Shown in pieces: positions 23,940-35,300 of a stretch of 64,000 nucleotides of DNA. A program made the position numbers and the translations under genes. The notes under the pieces were generated by a model. That model ran no database searches, was not told the origin of the DNA, and saw only the letters and a program-made list of their open reading frames with translations. The stretch is taken from contig NC_092324.1 in NCBI RefSeq assembly GCF_036785885.1, positions 29,253,001 through 29,317,000 of the forward strand, in the 5' to 3' direction. Position 1 is the first letter of the stretch. Each line of letters begins with the position of its first letter. Origin of the DNA: Coffea arabica (lineage: Eukaryota; Streptophyta; Magnoliopsida; Gentianales; Rubiaceae).

Positions 23940-25404
23940 ATGGTGTTCTGGCTGTTTGGATATGGCTCATTGGTTTGGAATCCCGGTTTCGAATATGAAG
24001 AGAAAATAATAGGTTTCATCAAGGATTATCGCCGGGTTTTCGATCTTGGTAAGCAATTCTTCATATTCCTAATTTTTGCAAGACATATTTTGTCATTTTA
24101 TTAGTATTATCCTTAACTTTTTTTTTTTTGTCTTTTTGGGCAGCTTGCATTGACCATAGGGGCACTCCTGAGCGACCGGCAAGAACTTGCACCTTGGAAC
24201 AGATACAAGGGGCAGTTTGCGTAAGTGGGCTTTCTGTTTAATTCTTCTAGTATTGAGTGGTTTTTGATAATGGGAAAAAGCGATTGCTTGTGGAAGGGTA
24301 AAATTGAACAAGAAATGCTATAAACTGTTTGTCTGATTACTAAAATTATAAATGTTCATTGATTAATCACATATAAGGTTTGGATAAGTCAATGGTTTAT
24401 TATTTATGTTGATTTCTGTTTAAGATGAAATTCGTCAGTCAAATGAATTGAATTTAAATCACATTGTTCAGTTGCCATCTTTTTGACGTCATTTGTATTC
24501 TTTCTTGTAGTGGGGTGCTGCATATTGCTTCGGAGGAGGACCGGAGAAGGAAAAAGCAGCAATGGAGGTATGTGTTTATGATTTGGTTTTATTATTTCTT
24601 TTATCACGGAAATGCAGTGGATTTTTCTGCTCATGCTGCTTCAACTTGTGTAGTATTTACAACGAAGAGAATGCGAGTATGATCAGAAGACTCTTGTGGA
24701 CTTTTATAAGGTGAGCGTTCTGAAGAAGTATAGCTTGTAATTAATCGCACCAAATCAAGGGCATTGTGATTTGGATTTTATTTTCTCAAAATTTATTGAT
24801 TTATTTTTTAAATTCAGGAAGGAGACACTGAGGAACCAGCCCTAACTGGTGTGATAGTGTAAGTTTTAGCTGCTTTCATTTTGTCCATCATACCATTTAC
24901 TTATGTATCCCACACCTCAACCAACCACTCATGCACGAATGTGTATCTGTTTGAAGTTCTTATCTTGAGTTGTCTGGGTTTTTGTAGTTTTACATCCACC
25001 CCTGACCCTGTCTCAAATAAGTACTACCTAGGCCCTGCCCCTTTGGAAGACATGGCAAGGTGACGATCATGTAGTTTTTGCTCTGTTTATTTTACTTTTA
25101 ACACTTGCAGTGTCATTTTTTAATTACATTAATTTGTCTCATTAGGCAAATTGCAACGGCCTTTGGTCCCTGTGGCAATAACAGAGACTACCTCTTTTTA
25201 TTGGAGAAAGCCATGTTTGATATTGGCCATGAAGATGACTATGTAATAGAATTGGCAAATGAGGTGAGGAAAGTTTTGGGAGTTCTGGGCATTTGTATAC
25301 CAAAGGAGAAGAGATTGCTTGGACCTTCCCACATCCCACTCAAATCGCTAGTCTCACCAATCAATTTACGGCGGTTGCCGGAAGCTGTTGCTATGGATTC
25401 TTGA
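23940..25404 (+). CDS. GGCT2: Gamma-glutamylcyclotransferase, ChaC/GGCT2 type (7 coding exons)
   Basis: Cytosolic enzyme family that cleaves the gamma-glutamyl bond of glutathione to give 5-oxoproline and Cys-Gly, used in glutathione turnover. Exons: 23940-24048, 24144-24220, 24511-24567, 24654-24710, 24818-24858, 24988-25059, 25146-25404. All introns are GT-AG and the joined frame is open for 223 codons, close to the usual 200-227. Seen: [12 protein letters not shown] (residues 6-17, with the YGSL substrate loop), [20 protein letters not shown] (37-56), [11 protein letters not shown] (63-73), the YLxxRE block whose Glu (about 87) is the family's catalytic residue, and [16 protein letters not shown]. 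The tail after VRKVLG is variable and ends LPEAVAMDS. The start was chosen because family members begin at this Met directly before the YGSL strand. It appears intact. The exact paralogue (GGCT2;1, 2;2 or 2;3) cannot be fixed by eye. Confidence 0.93.
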
Positions 25405-26056
25405 AGTGGAAAAAAGGCGGAATTCTTTTTAACAAAATCGAGGCTGACATTTTATTGCGGAACCTCTCTAAATTATACCACTTTATTTTGAAGTTGTTGG
25501 ATCTTTTTCTAGAACTAGACTTTCTTCTGTGACTTTTAAGCGGTTGGATTGATGGATTCAAATCTGACTTAGTATTTAGAATTTTATAGTATGCGGCTTT
25601 AGAACCTAAGTACTGAATAATTGACTGGCACGTCTTGACTGTAGCTCCCGGCCAATGGAATTAATGCTGTATTTCTATTTTTCTTCCTTGCCGTTTCTTT
25701 TTCTTATGTCACACAAATCTCTATTGAAAATTTCCCATAACTTTGCTTATGAATTGATCAGGTTGTAAGTTTTTGGTGCTTCTGAAAGAAATGTTCGAAT
25801 GTTTCCTTTTAACTCATTTGGCAACTCTGGAAAAGAAATATATGAAACTCAATATTCTCTTATGTTAATGTAAAGTCAAGTACTCTCTCTCTGCTGTTAT
25901 AGCCCCCAAACTAGGTTTTGGGAGATTCCAGCATACTTGCAGGAATTGTTTAGCGACAGAACTGTGGAATTGTGCTATCCTGTTAGAAGTTTATGATTTC
26001 TTTCGTATTGACGAATGCATGGGAAGAATCAATCCTGCTAGGGGCAAGGTATACTA
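25405..26056 (+). other. 3' UTR and downstream flank of the GGCT2-like gene
   Basis: AT-rich sequence after the stop codon. Possible near-upstream polyadenylation words such as AATAAT occur around 25613. I see no other gene before the Mutator-like element. Confidence 0.4.
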
Positions 26057-26065
26057 ACTGTTTTA
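26057..26065. repeat. Left 9-bp target-site duplication of the Mutator-like element
   Basis: ACTGTTTTA, repeated exactly at 27494-27502. Confidence 0.9.
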
Positions 26066-26589
26066 GGGAAAATGATCATTTTCATCCCTAAACTTTTTTT
26101 TCCCGTCGATTTAGTCCCTAACTTTTATTTTTGGCCAATTTAATACATGAAGTTAATTTTTGGATCTAATTAAGTCATTCTACGGCGGCGCTACCACCTT
26201 TAGCTCCTAATTTAATATTAAATAAGGGCATTTTGGGAAATGCAAATTATCTCTTCTTTGCTACCAATCTCTGCCACCAACAACCCATCTCCTCCTCCTT
26301 CTCTTCTCATTCTCTTTCCATCCACCTTTGAGTTTACATTATAATTGAGAAAGTAGAAGAGGAAATCTGCAAATGTAGGTGAATGGTTCCCCAATATTTC
26401 AGCCCTTAAAGGTCTAGCTTTTTTATTTCTCTGGAGCATGACCTTGTCGCTTTAGGTCTCAACCATGCTGCTTTTTTGAAAAGGGGTTTGCAAACGTGGC
26501 TAAAATCTGCAAAGCAAATGATAATAAGTATATTACACGCAAATTACTTCAGACCAATAAGAATAAACAGCTCTGAGTAACAGGAAAGC

Positions 26590-26720
26590 AACTTTTAACA
26601 TCTTCGCTCTCCAAAAGCTTTACAACAAGGTGGCCTCTAGGCAGCAGAATACCACGATGCTCTGGATCAGAACTAGAGCCATCTGATTGTTCCTTTTGTT
26701 CAACACTATCATCAGATTGC
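26590..26720 (-). pseudogene. Captured exon-like fragment 1 in the Mutator-like element
   Basis: On the - strand an open segment reads SDDSVEQKEQSDGSSSDPEH followed by RGILLPRGHLVVKLLESEDV. It has the composition of a real protein but I do not recognise the parent gene. It could be a fortuitous ORF. Confidence 0.4.
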
Positions 26721-26834
26721 ACGAAGGAATTTTCTTATATATTCGGGTCAAATGCATCAAAGAGAACAAATTCAGCTTTGAGAGAGAGTCACTCACAATT
26801 TTGAGATTTCAAAGAGGGTTCAGCGGCAGCGGCG

Positions 26835-26939
26835 ATGCCGATTACTTTGGAAGATGGTTCAGCTGAGATTCATCTTTGGAAGTTCGCTCAAGGAAAGATG
26901 GCTTTACACGAGATGAACATCCGGCATTACACGAGGTGA
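26835..26939 (+). pseudogene. Captured exon-like fragment 2 in the Mutator-like element
   Basis: A + strand segment from ATG at 26835 reads MPITLEDGSAEIHLWKFAQG before ending at TGA. It is protein-like and of unknown parent. It overlaps the beginning of the minus-strand fragment 3. Confidence 0.35.
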
Positions 26940-27137
26940 AATTGGATTTCTAGGCATATGGTTGTTCAAACCACGCACATCCCATGAACTATTTGGTGGA
27001 AAATTAAGAGGTCGGAGATAAGGCGCTTGAACTGGTAGTGGTGGTGCAATAGAAGGCCCAACAGTTGGTGCAGATATACGTGGAATGCTTCGTGGTCCAG
27101 AATGCAGCTCTGCTTCTAGCTTTCTGTACATCCACAT
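26904..27137 (-). pseudogene. Captured exon-like fragment 3 in the Mutator-like element
   Basis: A 77-codon - strand frame beginning MWMYRKLEAELHSGPRS, then a proline-rich stretch (TVGPSIAPPLPVQAPYLRPL, NFPPNSSWDVRGLNNHMPRN). The low-complexity Pro-rich style suggests part of a plant nuclear or RNA-binding protein, but I cannot name the family. No splice context is claimed. Confidence 0.45.
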
Positions 27138-27736
27138 CTGTTCAGCAGAACTTGAAACAACATGACCCCCTGAGCATGAACAAAATGGCCATTTTCCCAG
27201 TAAAATATTTTAGTGTTTATGTTTTACTGGTGTTGCTGGTATTCCAAAATTGCCGATCATGAAGGAGGAGATGGGTTGTTGGTGGCATAGGTTGGTAACA
27301 GAGAAGAGATAATTTGCATTTCCCAAAATGCCCTTGTTTAATGTTAAATTAGGAGCTAAAGGCGGTGGCACCACCGTAGAAGGATTTAATTGGATCCGAA
27401 AATTAAATTCATGTATTAAATTGGCCAAGAATAAAAGTTAGGAACTAAATCGACGGAAAAAAAAAATTTAGGGATGAAAATGGCCATTTTCCCACTGTTT
27501 TATTCGGAGGAATGATTCCTTCTTTCATTCTTCTATCCATCGTTGTTGAATACGTGATTATCATGTGACTTTTTCAGTAACAATTTGAGAAAAACCATCA
27601 AGATACTAAATATGTTCAAAAGTTGAAAGTTGGGTATCAAATTTATTTTTGTCCAAAGTTTGGAGATTAAAACCACTCATATGTTTTGGATACCAAAACT
27701 GTATTTTTCTCTATAAAAAAAATTTGGATCAATGGC

Positions 27737-27742
<6 letters not shown>

Positions 27743-27770
<28 letters not shown>

Positions 27771-27931
27771 GTCGACGGAGTGGGGTGTCCGGGTCAAGTC
27801 CGTAAAGGCGGCCCGACTAATCCCCACTCCGGCCCGGCCCAGCGCCCCAACCAGACCTAGCACGTTAAATGCACGGCGAACTGATGTTGCTGCGGAGGTT
27901 CGACCCCAAGACCTAACAGTCCCGAGGAAGA
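27743..27931 (-). mobile_element. SINE, reverse strand
   Basis: Read on the - strand it has a GC-rich head with a box B-like GGGGTCGAACC, a body with GGGGATTAGTCGGGCC and CCCGGACACCCCACTCC, and ends in poly(A), seen on + as a T run at about 27753-27769. The flanking 9-base repeat GGCTTTATA is at 27734-27742 and 27932-27940. It sits against a TA microsatellite. The GC content contrasts strongly with the surroundings. Confidence 0.75.
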
Positions 27932-28217
27932 GGCTTTATAGCTGTTGAATTTATAGCTGTTGGATATGATAGAACCTTCTATAAATACCCCCTCTTTGGA
28001 ATGAACAACTCGCACCAACCCATTTCTGGGACATACTTTACCCTTTCTCCATATCTCTCCATTTCAATCCTCTCCCTTTCCCTGCTTCCATATCCCTATT
28101 TCCCCCAATCTACATCCCAGCTCCCACTATTACATCTTTCTCCACACAGTGTGTTCTTGTTCGGGTATGTCTTCGTTACTATAACTACCCTCGTACCCGC
28201 GTTTGGCTCTTCCTCAG

Positions 28218-28470
28218 GTGTGCCACAGACACGACTCTGTCCCTGTTATCAGAGTGATGATAGTTTTGATCATATCCACAATTTCTTGGGTTCCTCGATG
28301 GGTGATCACATGTTTTGCAGCTGGTCGATTACTCTATTTCTAATGCGGATCAGGACTCTACTTCTGCCGATCATTGCGGAATAGGATGCTACTTTTGTCG
28401 ATCATGCCTACCCCAAATGTGGGAAGACTCCTGTGATGGATCCGTTAGCACATGAGGAAGAACAGTTGCA
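28218..28470 (+). repeat. 257-bp direct repeat, copy 1
   Basis: It starts GTGCCACAGACACGACTCTG and recurs at 28871-29128 with about 95% agreement by eye. Copy 1 is preceded by a promoter-like stretch (CTATAAATACC near 27978, then a pyrimidine-rich tract). It continues into an open, protein-like segment to about 28590 (PRRFERLQVLQNFPHRRIHW in one frame). The identity is unknown; it may be a small LTR-type or gene-derived element. Confidence 0.7.
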
Positions 28471-28599
28471 ACCAAGGAGGTTCGAGCGGTTACAGGTTCT
28501 GCAAAATTTTCCACATAGGAGGATACATTGGAGTTGTGACTGCCTTACCAATCTACGGGATAGAGGCAAGGTGCATTTTGATGGAATGACAGAGTTTTT

Positions 28600-28865
28600 T
28601 TTTTTCAAGTAAAACTTCCCTAACTTCTGTTATTAAATTTTCTCACTTCCAATTTCATGATACTTTAAGACGATTTTCAATTTTATTTTATGAATTTATG
28701 TGGACATTAACTACTTAACTAGACTTTTATTGCTCTTTACAATTTTTAGATCAAAAAAATTTTGCAAGGATTTTCATTAATTATGTTCATTAATTAATCT
28801 CTACAATTACATAATCTGCACAATTTGTTTTTTTTTTTTTCAAATTCATCATTATAAAAAAAAAA
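28600..28865. other. AT-rich spacer between the two direct-repeat copies
   Basis: Bounded by T-runs at 28595-28606 and 28828-28841 and an A-run at 28856-28865, with no coding content. It may itself be an inserted element, but no terminal repeats were identified. Confidence 0.35.
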
Positions 28866-28870
28866 ATTAA

Positions 28871-29128
28871 TGTGCCACAGACACGACTCTGTCCCTATTA
28901 TCAGAGTGATGATAGTTTTGATCATATCCACAATTTCTTGGGTTCCTCGATGGGTTTATCACATGTTTTGCAGCTGGTCGATTACTCTACTTCTAATGCG
29001 GATCAGGACTCTACTTTTGCCAATCATTGCGGAATAGGATGCTACTTTTGTCGATCAGCCCTACTCCAAATGTGGGAAGACTCCTGTGATGGATCCCTTA
29101 GTACATGAGGATGAACAGTTGCAACCAT
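28871..29128 (+). repeat. 257-bp direct repeat, copy 2
   Basis: Second copy of 28218-28470. It ends at CAGTTGCAACCA, where the sequence turns into AT-rich stem-loop DNA. Confidence 0.7.
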
Positions 29129-29133
29129 ATAAA

Positions 29134-29600
29134 AATTAAGTATTTCATATATAATTCATATACTTCATATAAAGAATTTAAGTATTTCACATTTGTATTA
29201 ACAATTTCTTACCATATATTTATTGTTAGCTAAATGCCATGATATATTATTTTTAATAATGCAAAAATTACATAACATATTCAATGAAATATAAACATTT
29301 TAATTTGTATGATAGTTAAGAATTTTACATAACAAACTATTTATTTAGGGCTAAAATGAAATTGCTACTCACCCCTTATTGATATTTCTTTTTAGACATA
29401 TATATTTTCATTATGTAAAATATTTAATTATCATAAATTATTATAAAAATTAAGAAGTATATAAATTCTGTTAAATAAGTTTTGTAAGTTTTTATATATT
29501 CCAAAAAATTAATGTATCATGACCTTTAGCTAACAAATAATGCATAATAAAAAGTGATAATACAAATGTGAAATACCTAAATTTCTTATATAATTTTTAC
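29134..29600. repeat. Stem-loop (MITE-like) repeat
   Basis: The segment around 29166-29260 (AGTATTTCACATTTGTATTA, then TTAGCTAAATGCCATGATA) is mirrored in reverse complement at about 29515-29600. This makes a long imperfect hairpin of about 0.45 kb. Very AT-rich, no coding capacity. The ends and target duplication are not resolved. Confidence 0.5.
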
Positions 29601-29639
29601 CTTCTTATGATAAGTTATGATGATTAAATTGTTATGATA

Positions 29640-30423
29640 AGTTATGGTGATGTGGAAATCTGGTTTTGCAATGGATGCTATAAGGAATGCAAACCAATTT
29701 ATACATTTAGCATCTCCCATGAATCCTAGAATTTTGTTTTTTTTTTGTTCCTTCATATATGCTAAGTGTTCGCATATCGAACGAAGGACTTTATGGTCAG
29801 ATTTGGTGTCTATTTTTGGAAGCTTAGATGCCAAACCATGGCTAATAAGTGGAGACTTTAACATAGTCACGTCTGTTGACGAGTATTTGGGGCGAGCTCC
29901 ACAAGACTTGAATGCAATAGCAGATTTTGCTGAATATGTATTTCAATATGTGGTTTGAAGCATGTCACATCGCCGGGGAGTTGATACACTTGGACTGGTA
30001 TTTGCCAAGGTAGACATGTATGGAAAAGGTTGGATAGGGTTCTTATGAATTCGGATTGGCAGTGTCTCTTTCCTAGATGCAGTGTGCAGCATCTTAATAG
30101 AACAGCCTCAGATCATACTCCTATGTTGTTGTAGCTTCAGACAAGCTCAAACTCGGGTCCATGGTCGTTACGATTTCAACATATGTGGCTTAATAGCTCT
30201 AGTTTTATGGAAGTAGCGTCCAGACTGCTTCGGGTTATGAAATGAGACGGTTTGTCACGAAATTGAAGAGGCTAAAAGAAGCTTTTGCATGAATGGAACA
30301 AAGAAGTTTTTGGGAACATTTTTGATAATGTCGCTTGAGCTGAGGAAAAGGTTAGACAAAAAGAGATACAATTGGAGGAGAAGGGCACGGATGAAGCAAG
30401 GGTGCAGTGGAGTCAGGCATAGG
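29640..30423 (+). pseudogene. LINE (L1-like) endonuclease part, 5' truncated
   Basis: Apurinic endonuclease-like domain of a plant non-LTR retrotransposon. Seen: the strand with AKCSHIERRTLWSDL, then LISGDFNIVTSVDEYLGRAP with the catalytic GDFN motif, and further on, across frameshifts, RLDRVLMNSDW-type and SDHTP-type blocks that end the domain. It then enters the linker, ending at 30423. The same frame resumes at 37543 after the solo LTR is removed, apart from one TAG codon at the junction. The 5' end of the element is missing. Confidence 0.85.
30419..30423. repeat. Left target-site duplication of LTR-C
   Basis: ATAGG, repeated at 37538-37542. Confidence 0.85.
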
Positions 30424-31231
30424 TGTGACGCCCCCACCTCACCCTAGGGCGAACCCTAAAGTATCAGCGGGATGCCTGCCTAACTTTCGTCAGAACTCAC
30501 GCATTCGTTCACGCTTAATGTAGAGCCACGAAACATCCAACGACTAAATAAGAAGTACATCGAATATACAAGCCATAACTTCAAAACTAAAAGTTACGAT
30601 TACAATCCACCAACCAACAATAACAAAATTACACTTAAAGAGCCAACAAAAGTTCATACAAAAGGTATACTAGCACCCACCAAGTCGCTAGTCTAGAACC
30701 TTCAATCCACCTCCAAAACCTGTTCAGGAAAATAACTTAAAGGGGTGAGCGAACGCTCAGTGAGGCCAAGAAAACAAACAAGCAAGCACATAACACCAAT
30801 CAATCAAATAACTTGTTTAAAAGCAACTTTAAACGTGATATTTCATTTAAGTGCACAAGTAGGAATTTAACACACAAGGAGGATACATGAGCTCTCAGGA
30901 GTTATCTCCACGTCTCGATCAGTTTGCCATCGGGGTTGATCCTTTGTCAACCCAAGTAGTAACATGACCGTAGTGCTCCACTTACTTCCTCCATCCACCT
31001 AACACCCACACGGATCCGGATTAAAACATGTATGAAGTGGCGATACTATTCGGTATGTCTAGCGAGATCTCAAAAGATCAACATATAATATTTTCCAAGA
31101 TTCACCAAACTTCTCGACCAAACTCTTGCTGGCTCGAGTTATGAGGGTAGCCAATGGGTTGGGGTGTCCCCTAGAAGTATAAGTGGTCGATGAGATATCG
31201 CTCCGATCGACTTAGAATTGTTTATGGTTCT

Positions 31232-31459
31232 GAGTCGGTATGAGAGGCACCTCCCACCCCAACAGGGTGTGGTACATGCTTTCGTTTAGAGAATCGATCA
31301 TAGCACTGAGTCGGTATGAGAGGCACCTTCCACTCCAACAGGGTGTGGTACATGCTTCCGCTCAGAAAATTGATCATAGCACTGAATCGGTATGAAAGGC
31401 ACCTCCCACTCCAATAGAGTGTGGTGCATGCTTCCGCTCGATGCTCACGAGTTAAACAT
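31232..31459 (-). repeat. Three-copy 76-bp tandem repeat in LTR-C
   Basis: Units begin at about 31232, 31308 and 31384 (GAGTCGGTATGAGAGGCACC and variants). Each contains a segment homologous to the single-copy block GTGTACCACACCTTAGGGTG found at 48055 in LTR-E. Confidence 0.85.
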
Positions 31460-32339
31460 GTTCATGTACAAGTACAAGTCACATATATTTATTTAACAAG
31501 TATTATGTAATCAGGAGAGAGAGAGGATGAGGGCGATAAAGTATACTCTCGTCTCGACAAGTTCACGTATCATGTATAGTACTTGTACACATATCATTTC
31601 AAACATATAAGCATTTAACATGCACTTGACACTCACAACAAGTCAAGGGCAAAACAAGAGTGAAGCGAGAAGTCAAACTAGCTCTTTGGCGTCTTTGCGA
31701 CCACCTGAGACATGTACAATCACAATTACCTAGGTGCTCGACCAAGGCTAAGAAGAAAAACATTTTCTCGCTATCCACTTTTAAGGTCACAAGTTCGAGT
31801 CAAGTTAAAAAAGCTTTTCTAGCTAAAACGTTGGAATAATGCTCAAGAGAGCTCAAAAGTCATTTTTGATTCAAGTCGTGGTAAGTAAATCTCAATCCAA
31901 GTGAAAGTACCATTTTCACTTTCGACACGAAAATTGAGAAAAAAGGGGTAGATGGTTTTCATCTCCCAAAAGTTCAAATCTCACGTCTAAACTTTAGAAT
32001 ACATAGAGCGTTCATATATTTTTTTCCAAACTAATGGAGTCAAACATATCCAAGACTCCACTTATTTTTCTAGTAAAAGTCAAAGCTAAGGTTCTAAGGT
32101 TCAAGTATAAAACTAGTGCAATTAACCAAGAACTACTCTAGTCAAAACGCTCCCTTTTTGGAGTTCAAACTCACGGAAATCGAGGCCATAAGAATAGGGT
32201 TGAAGTCCCTAATTCGGTTATGAAGAGAAGTATCATTAATCAAGGGAGTTACATGACCAAGAAAACGCATCAAGAGAGGTTTAACCTTCGAAAATCAAGA
32301 TTTAAATGAAAGTTTAAAATTCCAAAGGAACCGTGTATT

Positions 32340-32344
32340 CAATC
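32340..32344. repeat. Left target-site duplication of LTR-D
   Basis: CAATC, repeated exactly at 35592-35596. Confidence 0.85.
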
Positions 32345-35300
32345 TATGACAGCCCCACCTTCCCCTAAGGCGAACCAAAGGGGTTAGCGGACTGCCTGCC
32401 CAACTCTCGCCAGGACTAACGGTTTGGTATAGAGCGAGCTAATACGTTCCGAAACTTACAAACGCGTGAAAACAAGTCAAAATGTCAAAATAAAAAAAAA
32501 AACCGGAGTCGACTATGAATAGTAACCGACCCGTCAGAACCCAACCAAATATCAAGCAAACATTCACATCTTGAAATTTAGCATTTACAAGCCAAAGTGG
32601 CATACAAAAGTATTCAAAAGTGGATACATGTATGGTTTGCCAAAACAAAAGAGAAATGGACCCAAAAGTACATTTAGGGTTTCAATAAATGAGCTATACA
32701 AAAGATATGTCCAACTAACTCAATTCGGCAACCAAACATCAATTGCAGTCCAAAAGTATTTATTTTCCTGTAAGGAAAACAAAAGAAATAGAGTGAGCTA
32801 ATTGCCCAGTGAGATAATACTACTCAAGCAACCAAGTTCATAGATGCATCAAACTTTTCAGTCCAATTCATCAAAAGTAAATAAAGACACACATCAATAA
32901 TGATGATAAAAGGATACGGGCGGCTCTCAAGAGCCCTTTTCCTCGTTTGCATTCTTGATCGGATCTCATTGACTCTCCGTCAATATTTAAAAGTAACCAA
33001 CCGTAGACTTCACTTTACTTCCATTCCTTCCACCTAACATTCCCCTACCGGGCCCGAACTCCAAACACTTGCACTGTAGTATTACTCGAGTATACCGGAA
33101 TCGAGAGTCTCTCATACTACAAGATTCCATATAACATTTTTCCCAAGGCTCATTAATTGTCACGACCAAGCCCTCGCCGGCTCGATTCAATCAACTACCA
33201 ATAGGGTTGAGCTCAATGATAACAATCATGGTCGTTGGATACTCGTCCAAACGACACCAAGTCATGTACTTTCATTTCATGTAACATTCCAATAACATGA
33301 GAAATAAGTGAGAGTGATAAAGTACACCCTCACTTCAATCAATATCAATGGTGCAATAACATTTAACTCATCAAGTTCAAGTGTCAAAGCCATATAGTAA
33401 CACACAAGTGAGTAGTACACTCACCAAGTTCGAAAGTGATATTTCATGCAATTCCGTCAAAGGAACGTCGTGAACCACCGTCACGCCCTAAAACACGCAA
33501 ACAAGTACAATGAGACTCGATAACGAGTCATAAACCAATGCCAAATATTCCCAAAATAGGGTTCCATAAGCACACACAAGCAATAGAGGAAACCAGAAAA
33601 ATCCGGAAATGGAGTAAGTGTTAACCCGGAAAAAAATAGTTTTTGACATCATTTTACGGTATTGGCACCAAAGGTACTACGATTATCGGATGAAGGTCCA
33701 AGACCCATCGTTTCGAAGTTAAGAGATAGGGCTACAATATTACAGAAGGTCACTCAACCCAGTTTCGAGTGTAACCAGGTCAAAAATGCAATCTACTACA
33801 CCAGAACCGCAAAAACAGATTCACAGAACGCTTTCTAGTGCAAACATCATAAATCAGCCTACCTAAGTCCAAATCCAGAAATTCCAAAGCCATCTGAAAG
33901 CTAAGAAACATGGTTACATTTCATCAGAAGACCTCAACAACCAATTCGAAAGCATTCCTGACCAAAATAATCAATTACAGAAGCAAGTCCCAAATTCGGG
34001 TAAAACCAGGGCAGCAAGGGTAATTCCATCTTTTCTCAAGCTACGCTACTCTGATTGACCTGAAATTTTGAAGGCACCTCTAAAATATCATTCCCTACAA
34101 CTTTTATGTTTTAATCCAAGGCCAATTCGGCCTCTAACTATGAGTTATAAAACCGGGCAGAATGTAGAACATTAAAACCCTAACTTTTCAATTTTCTTCC
34201 AAAACAGAAATTGCTTGCAATTAACCACTTTTTCCACCTTCTAGCTTCCTTAAATACCATTTCCAATCATCATACACAATCACATAATAATATTCATATG
34301 AAAACAGAAAAATCCCCAATAATTACAAAAGTTCACCAATTCAACCAAAAATCAAGATATAAACCATAAAATTGCATCTTATACTACCACTAATCATGGA
34401 TTAAACATCATTAGAGGGAGGAGAGGGGTCCTTCTCAACTTACCTTAACAAGACAAGAAAGAGAGCAACTAGTCCTCTTAGCTTTTCAAGTAACTCCACA
34501 AAACAACTCACAAACACTCCCTTAATGTTTTCTATGGAACAAAAACAAGAGTAGATGGTTGATTTGGTAGATTGGAGCAAGATTGAAGCCAAAATCTTGA
34601 AGAGTTTTCTTTCTTTTGTTGCTTGAGGAGGTCGGCCAAGATGAAGGAGAAAATGGTGAATTTTTGGTATTTTTTTGATTTATTTGGTCAATTGGTAAGA
34701 AAATGAATAGTGGTCATACAAGTCAAGCCAACTAAATGGTGACACTTGTCACCCTATTTTATGCAAGTCTATCACTTTGTTTCCTCTCACACTAATCCAA
34801 ATTGCAACCTCTACTTATCTCTTAACCCCAATAATTACAAAAGTTCACCAATTCAACCAAAAATCAAGATATAAACCATAAAATTGCATCTTATACTACC
34901 ACTAATCATGGATTAAACATCATTAGAGGGAGGAGAGGGGTCCTTCTCAACTTACCTTAACAAGACAAGAAAGAGAGCAACTAGTCCTCTTAGCTTTTCA
35001 AGTAACTCCACAAAACAACTCACAAACACTCCCTTAATGTTTTCTATGGAACAAAAACAAGAGTAGATGGTTGATTTGGTAGATTGGAGCAAGATTGAAG
35101 CCAAAAACTTGAAGAGTTTTCTTTCTTTTGTTGCTTGAGGAGGTCGGCCAAGATGAAGGAGAAAATGGTGAATTTTTGGTATTTTTTTGATTTATTTGGT
35201 CAATTGGTAAGAAAATGAATAGTGGTCATACAAGTCAAGCCAACTAAATGGTGACACTTGTCACCCTATTTTATGCAAGTCTATCACTTTGTTTCCTCTC

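Larger units (their letters stand above)
26066..27493. mobile_element. Non-autonomous Mutator-like element with captured DNA (Pack-MULE type)
   Basis: The terminal inverted repeats are about 232 bases (26066-26297 and 27262-27493), ending GGGAAAATG(A/G)(T/C)CATTTT. They share 'GCAAATTATCTCTT' and 'CCAACAACCCATCTCC' in mirror order. The 9-bp perfect flanking duplication is diagnostic of the Mutator superfamily. There is no transposase. The interior (about 26440-27240) is richer in sense-looking codons than its surroundings and holds several exon-like pieces in both orientations, as expected of gene fragments captured by such elements. 1428 bp in total. Confidence 0.9.

Noticed and set aside
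27896-27915. Box B-like GGTTCGACCCC on the + strand as a possible tRNA gene
   Set aside because: No cloverleaf or partner box A at the right distance; the segment belongs to a reverse-strand SINE defined by its poly(A) and flanking repeat.
28001-28384. 127-codon frame starting in a pyrimidine-rich tract
   Set aside because: Ser/Leu/Pro-rich start comes from a CT-rich leader; the rest is part of the direct repeat and the frame differs from that favoured in copy 2.
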